Assembly (NCBI GenBank): GCA_021814895.1
Contig: JAKAHN010000007.1
Span: forward strand, 1 to 11,944
Reading direction: 5' to 3'
From: a bacterium
GTDB taxonomy: Bacteria; Patescibacteriota; Minisyncoccia; Phycocordibacterales; 2-02-FULL-43-11
DNA: 11,944 nucleotides
Made by a program: the position numbers and the translations under genes. Numbering within the stretch: the stretch's first letter is position 1; every line of letters begins with the position of its first letter. Below, in pieces: positions 6,914 through 11,944 of the stretch. Under the pieces are notes generated by a model that was given only the letters and a program-made list of their open reading frames with translations, was not told the origin of the DNA and did not search any database.

Positions 6914-8038
6914 CTATGAAACAAATTTATTTACGGAACTTATTACATATTCTATCTCCTCATCCAAAAGTTTCGGATAAAACGGCAAAGTAATGGTGGC
7001 GGCACCAATTTTTTCCGCCTGTTCGAAATCGCCCTCTTTAAAACCATATTTTTCCCGATAATACTTCATAAGGTGAATAACGCGAAAATTCACGGCGACG
7101 CCAATATGTAATTCCTGCAAGCTGTGCATTATATCATCGCGCTTTTCTTTATCGACCCAAATTGTATATAAATGCCGGGCGTGTTTTGAATTATTTAATA
7201 CCTGTGGCGTTTTTAATTTATTATTATTTTTAAATCCGGCATCATACTTTTTACTAACAATTTCTTTTTTTGCCAACAATTCTTCTACCCTATCAATTTG
7301 ATGGACAAGCAACGCCGCTGAAATATTATTCATGTTGGATTTATATCCCAAAAACTCCATATCATAATGCTGGTACATTTTGTTATACCGATCGGCAGCA
7401 TTCTTACTCATCCCGTGTAATCTAGCTTTCATCAGCCAAGAATAATATTCCTCATTATTACAAACTATCGCGCCACCCTCGCCGCATGTAATATTTTTTG
7501 TCGCATAAAAACTAAAACAAGCAAAATCACTGAGCTGACCTGGCTTTATACCATCCCGTTCGCCTTCGATACAATGCGCGCAATCCTCAATAATTTTTAA
7601 ATTATGCTTATCAGCGATTTTCTTGATAGCTTTCATATCACACATTTGCCCGTACAAATGCACTACTAAAATCGCTTTCGTTTTACTGGTAATGGCGGCT
7701 TCGATAAGATTTACATTAATATTTCCAGTTTCTTTTTCAACATCCACAAAAACCGGTCTTGCCCCGCAATACTCCACTGAATTCGCGGTCGCAATAAAAG
7801 ATAACGGCGTGGTAATTATTTCGTCACCTGCCCCCACATTCAGGCACTTCAAGCACAAAAACAGAGCGTCGGTACAGGAGGTAACGCCAATCGCGTATTT
7901 GGCGCCCAAATATCCGGCCAGCTTGTTTTCAAAGGTTTTCACTGTTTCGCCAGTCGTTAAAAATAAAGAGTTTAAGACGCTTAGACATTCCTTTTTGTCA
8001 TCCTCCTCCAAATTATGCTTGTAAAATTCTACTTTCAT
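6914..8038 (-). CDS. DegT/DnrJ/EryC1/StrS (ArnB-like) PLP sugar aminotransferase
   Basis: A 374-residue fold-type I PLP enzyme that moves an amino group, usually from glutamate, to a keto-sugar nucleotide. Visible are the phosphate-binding TSCTDALFLC (53-62), GDEIITTPLSFIATANS (71-87), IIEDCAHCIEG (149-159) with the cofactor-binding Asp152 and a His where many relatives have Gln, and SFYATKNITCGEGGA (176-190) with the Schiff-base Lys181. The EDxAH and KNITCxEGG pattern is the one I recall from ArnB-type 4-aminotransferases, rather than from 3-aminotransferases. That suggests a 4-keto sugar substrate (inference). It starts at ATG 8038 in an ATGA overlap with the SDR gene, which supports a coupled SDR and aminotransferase step. 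A WecD-like acetyltransferase two genes upstream is the obvious next enzyme. The product sugar cannot be named. Confidence 0.93.
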   Translation of the reverse strand: MKVEFYKHNLEEDDKKECLSVLNSLFLTTGETVKTFENKLAGYLGAKYAIGVTSCTDALFLCLKCLNVGAGDEIITTPLSFIATANSVEYCGARPVFVDVEKETGNINVNLIEAAITSKTKAILVVHLYGQMCDMKAIKKIADKHNLKIIEDCAHCIEGERDGIKPGQLSDFACFSFYATKNITCGEGGAIVCNNEEYYSWLMKARLHGMSKNAADRYNKMYQHYDMEFLGYKSNMNNISAALLVHQIDRVEELLAKKEIVSKKYDAGFKNNNKLKTPQVLNNSKHARHLYTIWVDKEKRDDIMHSLQELHIGVAVNFRVIHLMKYYREKYGFKEGDFEQAEKIGAATITLPFYPKLLDEEIEYVISSVNKFVS

Positions 8039-9066
8039 ATTCGTTTAAACAAAAAATTGTTTAATTTTACTTTGGATAAAACTTGATCAGCATTGATGAG
8101 ATATTTGTAATATTCCACGGTTCGGGTTGTGATGTCATCAGTGATCTTTCCCTGGTCAAGCGCATTTTTAATTTCGACAATCCCGTCATCAATCGTTTTT
8201 TTTGTTTTATAATTCAATACCTTGCCGATCTTGTCAAAATTAACATGATAATTTCTTGGGTCAGGATCATCAGGCGCCACATCAATTTTTAAATCCTGAA
8301 AATAATCTCTAAATTTATGAGCGACTTGATAAACCTGAAAATTTTGTTCATTTGAACCAACATTAAATATTTGCTTATTTATTTTTTTTGCATCATTCTC
8401 GTCGATTGTTATTTTGAAAGCATTAATAACATCATCAAGATGAACGAGCGGGCGCCACTGCTTACCGCCGCCCATAATAAATATTTTTCGATTCTTCCAG
8501 GCATGCAAGGCCATTATATTAATTATAAGATCAAATCTCATTCGCCTCTCCGACAAACCATAAACCGTGCCGTTTCTTAGAAATGTGACGCAAAAATTAT
8601 CATCAGCCAAACCAATAATGTCTTTTTCCGCCAACAGCTTGCACTTCGCATAAACTGATATCGGAGCCACAGAGGATTCTTCATTCAAAACCTGCTCCCC
8701 CGACCCGTACACACTGCACGAGGATGATAAAACATATTTTTTTACGCCCATTTCTTTGCCTAATTTTGCCAAATTCACCGCCCCCAAATGATTGATCTCT
8801 TCGGTAATGGAAGGCATGAGCTCAGACGCCGGGTCATTAGAAATTGACGCGAGATCGATAATAGCATCGACATTTTTTAAGATCTTTTTATCAAAAAATC
8901 TTATATCATCTTTAACGATTGTTAAATTATCAGAAGCCAGGTCGTTTAAATTATCGCCAAAAAAATATCTGTCGAAAGCAATAACTTTGGAACCCTGGCC
9001 GAGAAATGTCCCAACCATTTTCGATCCAATATAGCCCCCTGCTCCCGCAATAAATATTGTTTTCAT
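8035..9066 (-). CDS. NAD-dependent sugar epimerase/reductase (extended SDR)
   Basis: A 343-residue extended short-chain dehydrogenase. It has the Rossmann GAGGYIG motif (8-14), FDRY after strand 2 (D32), DDIRF (53-57), DLASISNDP (71-79) and the catalytic set SSSCSVYG (114-121) with Tyr139 and Lys143 (YAKCK). The C-terminal substrate region includes FLRNGTVYGLSERRMRFDL (162-180) and QWRPLVHLDDV (203-213). The loop before the catalytic site reads SCSVYG. Sugar 4,6-dehydratases carry an Asp-Glu pair there (TDEVYG), so this protein is more likely a 4-epimerase or keto-reductase than a dehydratase. It starts 4 bases after the GNAT gene and overlaps the aminotransferase by 4, which suggests it works on the same amino-sugar nucleotide. 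Substrate and stereochemistry are unknown. Confidence 0.92.
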   Translation of the reverse strand: MKTIFIAGAGGYIGSKMVGTFLGQGSKVIAFDRYFFGDNLNDLASDNLTIVKDDIRFFDKKILKNVDAIIDLASISNDPASELMPSITEEINHLGAVNLAKLGKEMGVKKYVLSSSCSVYGSGEQVLNEESSVAPISVYAKCKLLAEKDIIGLADDNFCVTFLRNGTVYGLSERRMRFDLIINIMALHAWKNRKIFIMGGGKQWRPLVHLDDVINAFKITIDENDAKKINKQIFNVGSNEQNFQVYQVAHKFRDYFQDLKIDVAPDDPDPRNYHVNFDKIGKVLNYKTKKTIDDGIVEIKNALDQGKITDDITTRTVEYYKYLINADQVLSKVKLNNFLFKRI

Positions 9067-9070
9067 AAAA

Positions 9071-9805
9071 TTATTTATAGTGTTTGTGATAAGCCAATTC
9101 GATTTTATTTAAAATAAAACCATTTTTTTGATAAAAAGCGTTGGCTGGAACATTCTCACCCTCAGTAATTACAAAAATTTCAGTTATATTTTTTTTCTTA
9201 AAATAATCTATTGCTTTCTCGAGTAACGCCCCGCCATATCCCTTACCCTGGTATTTTCCTTTAACTCCAATCAAATCAATATAACCTGACTTGTCTTTTA
9301 TTTTTACCGAACAAAAACCGGCAACTTCATCCGCCTCCTTAATAATATAAACTTCATCAGCGTAGCCGGCAAAAAAACTATTGTTTACCCAAATTTCGTA
9401 AAAATTTATCGCTAGTTTCCGATCAATTTTTTCATCCTTAAAAAATCTGCTGGTCTCACCGACAACCATGGCTAAGCCAGGCAAAGACTCCTTATTTATC
9501 TCGCCGCTTTTCAACTGAGAATTTGCAACCATGTTGTACGCCGGAATTTTTGCTGATTTTTTATTTTCAGACCCAGAATATTTATAGATATTTCTAATAC
9601 TAACTAAACTAAATCCAAGCTTCTCTAAAGCCATTATATTTTCTCTGTAAAAATCAGCAATACAAAAAATCATTTCCGGCTTCACGTCGGCAGCATTTAT
9701 AAGCCTTAAAATATCAGATTCGGAATTTTTTTCATGCAAAAATAGTTTATAAACATTGCATTTGAATATTTCCGAATCAAATTTTTCCCTGCTAAATAGC
9801 GCCAT
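9071..9805 (-). CDS. WecD-like GNAT N-acetyltransferase for an amino-sugar nucleotide
   Basis: A 244-residue protein with two parts. The C-terminal GNAT domain (about 110-244) has acetyl-CoA motif A in LIGVKGKYQGKGYGGALLEK (178-197) and the TEGENVPANAFYQKNGF stretch (214-230) that ends GNAT folds. The N-terminal part (about 6-77), with FDSEIFKCNVYKL (9-21) and IMALEKLGFSLVSI (57-70), matches from memory the extra domain of WecD/RffC, which acetylates the 4-amino group of dTDP-fucosamine. This architecture is specific enough to suggest a nucleotide-linked 4-amino sugar as acceptor, and it fits the aminotransferase two genes downstream. The resemblance is by recall, not alignment. The gene starts 3 bases after the hexapeptide acyltransferase gene, with no Shine-Dalgarno motif. 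An N-acetyl donor is assumed; other acyl-CoA donors are possible. Confidence 0.85.
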   Translation of the reverse strand: MALFSREKFDSEIFKCNVYKLFLHEKNSESDILRLINAADVKPEMIFCIADFYRENIMALEKLGFSLVSIRNIYKYSGSENKKSAKIPAYNMVANSQLKSGEINKESLPGLAMVVGETSRFFKDEKIDRKLAINFYEIWVNNSFFAGYADEVYIIKEADEVAGFCSVKIKDKSGYIDLIGVKGKYQGKGYGGALLEKAIDYFKKKNITEIFVITEGENVPANAFYQKNGFILNKIELAYHKHYK

Positions 9806-9808
9806 AGA

Positions 9809-10471
9809 TTAAAGGTTGGTAAAATCTACTTTCCTAGCCTTTTCAATTTCTTCTGGAGAAAAACGAAATTTTATCAGCTTAGCCGGCACCCCGCCAACGA
9901 TTGAAAAAGGCTCAACATTTTTTGTCACGACCGCGTTTGCGCCGACAATCGCTCCTCTCCCTATTTCAACATTCGGCAGAACGGTTACGCCGTTTCCGAT
10001 CCAGACATCATCTCTTATGACAATTGGCCCATAAAGATCTTTCTGCTTGCACATTGGCACTTTCCAGTCATCATAACCATGGTTCGCGGTAATAAAACTA
10101 CAGTTTCCGGCAATCATCACGTACTTTCCAATCGTAACTTTTTCGTTACACCCGATATAACACCGGCCATTCACCGAAGAATTATCACCAATGGATAAAC
10201 CGCCTTTTCCGCCGATTAAAATTGTTTCACCGCCAATAATAACCTTTTCGCCTAAAGTAATACCGCCCCCCCCCGCTTCAATGTAAACATTTTTACCAAG
10301 CTCAACATTATTTCCGAACGATACTTTCTGGGGGTTAATTATCTTCGATCCCTTATCAATTCTAAAATTGGAGCCAACCTTTCCGCACATTGACCGCCAA
10401 AACATCACCCTAAAGGAATTCCTAATGCCTTTTAGAAATTTATAAATATTAACAGCAAATTTATACAACAT
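9809..10471 (-). CDS. Left-handed beta-helix (hexapeptide) acyltransferase
   Basis: A 220-residue acyltransferase. From about residue 47 to 200 it shows tandem hexapeptide repeats with the usual I/V/L-G pattern (for example VSFGNN, VELGKN, ITLGEK, LSIGDN, VTIGKY, VEIGRG, AIVGANA). It ends with the family's closing motif FSIVGGVPAKLI (189-200). The loop FITANHGYDDW (126-136) carries a histidine (H131) in the place of the catalytic base of VatD/maltose acetyltransferase-type enzymes. It would move an acetyl or other acyl group to a sugar hydroxyl or amino group. O-acetylation of the glycan and N-acylation of the amino sugar made by its neighbours are both possible. The N-terminal 30 residues are basic and aromatic. 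A run of nine G on the coding strand lies in codons 66-69. It begins 19 bases after the methyltransferase stop, the widest gap in the window. Confidence 0.92.
   Translation of the reverse strand: MLYKFAVNIYKFLKGIRNSFRVMFWRSMCGKVGSNFRIDKGSKIINPQKVSFGNNVELGKNVYIEAGGGGITLGEKVIIGGETILIGGKGGLSIGDNSSVNGRCYIGCNEKVTIGKYVMIAGNCSFITANHGYDDWKVPMCKQKDLYGPIVIRDDVWIGNGVTVLPNVEIGRGAIVGANAVVTKNVEPFSIVGGVPAKLIKFRFSPEEIEKARKVDFTNL
10266..10274. repeat. Nine-base C/G homopolymer inside the hexapeptide acyltransferase gene
   Basis: Nine consecutive C on the plus strand (G on the coding strand) cover the third base of codon 66 and codons 67-69, encoding the Gly run in IEAGGGG. It is the longest G/C homopolymer I noticed and stands out in an AT-rich region. 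At the present length the reading frame is intact. Gain or loss of one base would truncate or scramble the protein about a third of the way in. Confidence 0.9.
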
Positions 10472-10490
10472 ATACCGTATTTAACAAAAA
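10472..10490 (-). other. Longest intergenic gap (19 bases), no regulatory motif seen
   Basis: The gap between the zinc-ribbon methyltransferase stop and the hexapeptide acyltransferase start is AT-rich. It contains no GGAGG-like ribosome binding site, hairpin or promoter-like box that I can recognise. It is too short to hold a full promoter, so the downstream genes probably depend on upstream transcription. Confidence 0.6.
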
Positions 10491-11441
10491 TCATTTCTGT
10501 TTATACCCTTTATAATTTATTCCGTGCGGGTCAACTTCAATAACTTTGTCAATTTTACCCACAGCCAAAGCATCCTCCACTTCTTTTTTTGTCAAAGGAT
10601 TGTCATATGCTGGCGAATACCAATCAAAAGTGTCCAAAAGTGCCCACTCATAGACATTGCTATCACCGATTCCAGGAACGGCACCCTCATAATTAGCTAC
10701 CGACATAATTCGTTCAACCAATCCCTGTCTTAATTTAAGTTTTTTTCTCATGAAACGGCTGATTGGCAAAGAAAAACCGACCCAGGCCTTAACTATTTTA
10801 AATAGTGTTTCTGTAGGAATCCTGGTTGTAATTGGCCGAAACAAATATTTTGGATGGATGGATTTTTTTAGAGTTCTTTCATATATACCGTGTAAACCAA
10901 TCAAACCACCCGGTCGTAAAACGCGACACATTTCGCGCAAGGCTAGCAACGGGTCTGCTGTATGCTGTAAAACACCAATAGAAAAAACCGCGTCAAACGT
11001 ATTATCAGGAAAAGGAAGACTTAAGGCGTCACCTTGAACAAAATCCGCATTTAAACCGAGGTTATTTAGGTTTTTTTTGGCCTCATCAATGGCTACGCTG
11101 TAATCCAATGACACGACTCTACCTCCCCATTTGGCAATAACCTCGGAAAAACGACCGGAGCCGCACCCTACATCCAAAACCAATTTTCCTTTCACATCTT
11201 CGGCGTACCAGCCCATGCCACCAGTTATTCTGTCCATCGACTGGCTCATCATACTAGCTGAATCCAACTGCGTTTTAGAAAATTGTTTCCATTCAAACCC
11301 AAAACTCGAAGAATAATTTTCCATTGCTACAAACCGTGGAATGCCATTGATAATTTCATACTTTGATGAACATCTTTCACAAACCAAGTTTGATTCTGTC
11401 TGACTGAGCGCCCCCCTGTCTTTTGGACAACAATAAATCAT
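10491..11441 (-). CDS. Trm112-like zinc-ribbon SAM-dependent methyltransferase
   Basis: A 316-residue methyltransferase with an N-terminal zinc-ribbon-like segment (residues 1-38): CCPKDRGAL at 4-12, then C21/C24 in VCERCSSKY and the closing INGIPRFV. This is the CPxD...CxxC...Y...GIP pattern of the Trm112 family. The catalytic part has motif I LVLDVGCGSGRFSE (87-100), the SAM-ribose Asp113 in SLDYS, GDALSLPFPDNTFDAVFS (137-154), VLQHTADP (157-164) and CRVLRPGGLIGLHG (172-185). The C-terminal 120 residues, rich in basic and aromatic residues, probably shape the acceptor site. Its ATG overlaps the stop of the preceding glycosyltransferase (ATGA). The first ligand pair is CxxD rather than CxxC, so metal binding is not assured. 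Its placement suggests methylation of a sugar or sugar precursor. The acceptor is unknown, and a non-glycan target such as a nucleobase or quinone is less likely. Confidence 0.9.
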   Translation of the reverse strand: MIYCCPKDRGALSQTESNLVCERCSSKYEIINGIPRFVAMENYSSSFGFEWKQFSKTQLDSASMMSQSMDRITGGMGWYAEDVKGKLVLDVGCGSGRFSEVIAKWGGRVVSLDYSVAIDEAKKNLNNLGLNADFVQGDALSLPFPDNTFDAVFSIGVLQHTADPLLALREMCRVLRPGGLIGLHGIYERTLKKSIHPKYLFRPITTRIPTETLFKIVKAWVGFSLPISRFMRKKLKLRQGLVERIMSVANYEGAVPGIGDSNVYEWALLDTFDWYSPAYDNPLTKKEVEDALAVGKIDKVIEVDPHGINYKGYKQK

Positions 11442-11944
11442 ATTATTTTTTTAATTAACATAAGCTTAAAAAAATTTTGTACAGACTTTAAAAATGATAA
11501 TCTATAATTATTTTGATCCAATAAAAATACTTCTGGCATTTTATCACGTATTTTTTTTCCAATTAAAAAATAAGTACTTCTTCTCTTTACTCCTCTACTG
11601 CCAAAAGAACTATAATCATCCAAATCTTTTGATGACCGTTGCAAATGAGTTAAATGCCAATATTTATTTTTTATTAAATAACAGGTATTCTTTTTAAAGA
11701 ATAATTTGTTTTCCTCATCAACATTTGTATCATTATTGAAGTCTCCTGCCCATTTAATACCCCGGATTTTTTTAAAAAATCTAGGATAAAAAAAACCTTG
11801 CCAATCAAATAATTCAATACCGCCCTTCCTTACTGTTTGGTGAAAAATATCTCCAACGCATAAATAAAACGGTACTAACACACACTCTGCACCAGAATTT
11901 GCTTTAATTATTTCCAGCGCCTCTTCCAATGCCCGATCCGTCCA
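11438..11944 (-). CDS. Family 2 glycosyltransferase, C-terminal part only
   Basis: The last 168 codons of a gene cut by the right edge; the frame is open to position 11944. The visible part begins WTDRALEEALEIIK. In GT2 enzymes this region follows immediately after the metal-binding DxDE motif, so the catalytic core probably lies just outside. It goes on with a strand-loop region (ELFDWQGFFYPRFFKKIRGI, then KWAGDFNND) like the 'RLFRN-GIxWxGxVHE' stretch of GT2 acceptor domains, and a later WHLTHLQRS in place of the usual H-x-x-R. The C-terminus is hydrophobic and basic. The donor and linkage cannot be seen. Base composition here is more AT-rich than in the central genes. The family assignment rests on weak C-terminal similarity and is moderate. 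The stop overlaps the next gene's start (ATGA), which puts it in the same transcription unit. Confidence 0.68.
   Translation of the reverse strand, partial: WTDRALEEALEIIKANSGAECVLVPFYLCVGDIFHQTVRKGGIELFDWQGFFYPRFFKKIRGIKWAGDFNNDTNVDEENKLFFKKNTCYLIKNKYWHLTHLQRSSKDLDDYSSFGSRGVKRRSTYFLIGKKIRDKMPEVFLLDQNNYRLSFLKSVQNFFKLMLIKKII

Noticed and set aside
7623..8024. Open frame of 133 codons on the plus strand
   Set aside because: It lies wholly antisense to the aminotransferase gene, whose motifs are intact. The antisense translation has no recognisable domain.
10472..10490. Possible internal promoter in the widest gap
   Set aside because: Nineteen bases cannot hold spaced -35 and -10 boxes, and AT-richness alone is not evidence. 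A promoter inside the upstream coding sequence cannot be judged by eye.
1..11944. CRISPR array, tRNA, rRNA, transposase, inverted-repeat ends or phage genes
   Set aside because: I saw no direct-repeat array, cloverleaf, transposase motif or flanking repeat; essentially the whole window is accounted for by glycan genes.

Overview
The window is an internal piece of one long, single-strand gene cluster for making a surface or secreted glycan. All 13 genes that can be supported (11 complete, one cut at each edge) lie on the minus strand, so transcription runs from position 11944 towards position 1. The genes abut or overlap throughout. By my count only four gaps exist (19, 3, 4 and 1 bases), so about 27 of 11,944 bases are non-coding. 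I see no room for an internal promoter or terminator, and no tRNA, rRNA, CRISPR array, insertion sequence or other mobile element.

In order of transcription: the 3' end of a family-2 glycosyltransferase (GT2); a zinc-ribbon SAM methyltransferase; a left-handed beta-helix (hexapeptide) acyltransferase; a WecD-like GNAT N-acetyltransferase; an NAD-dependent sugar epimerase or reductase (SDR); a DegT/ArnB-like PLP aminotransferase; an AsnB-type glutamine amidotransferase; a GT4 glycosyltransferase; a GT2 glycosyltransferase; a second GT4; a second zinc-ribbon methyltransferase; a third, shorter methyltransferase with a hydrophobic C-terminus; and the first 50 codons of a DPM1-like polyprenyl-phosphate glycosyltransferase.

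How the genes could work together (inference): the SDR, the aminotransferase and one or both acyltransferases would make an N-acylated 4-amino sugar nucleotide. Four or five glycosyltransferases would assemble a repeat unit. The methyltransferases could cap or decorate sugars, and the AsnB-like enzyme could amidate a sugar carboxylate or simply make asparagine. No initiating phosphoglycosyltransferase, Wzx flippase, Wzy polymerase, ABC exporter or sugar 4,6-dehydratase is visible, so the cluster must continue outside the window or rely on genes elsewhere.

Organism: a low-GC prokaryote using TGA as a true stop (six of twelve visible stops), which excludes the codes in which TGA is read as Trp or Gly. 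Almost no start has a Shine-Dalgarno sequence. Extreme compaction, missing Shine-Dalgarno motifs and zinc-ribbon methyltransferases in a glycan cluster would fit a candidate-phylum bacterium such as Patescibacteria/CPR, but Bacteroidota-like or other lineages cannot be excluded from this sequence alone. Gene starts given here for the AsnB-type gene (6912), the two GT4 genes (5062 and 2941) and the left-edge gene (151) were chosen from protein family features and codon type.
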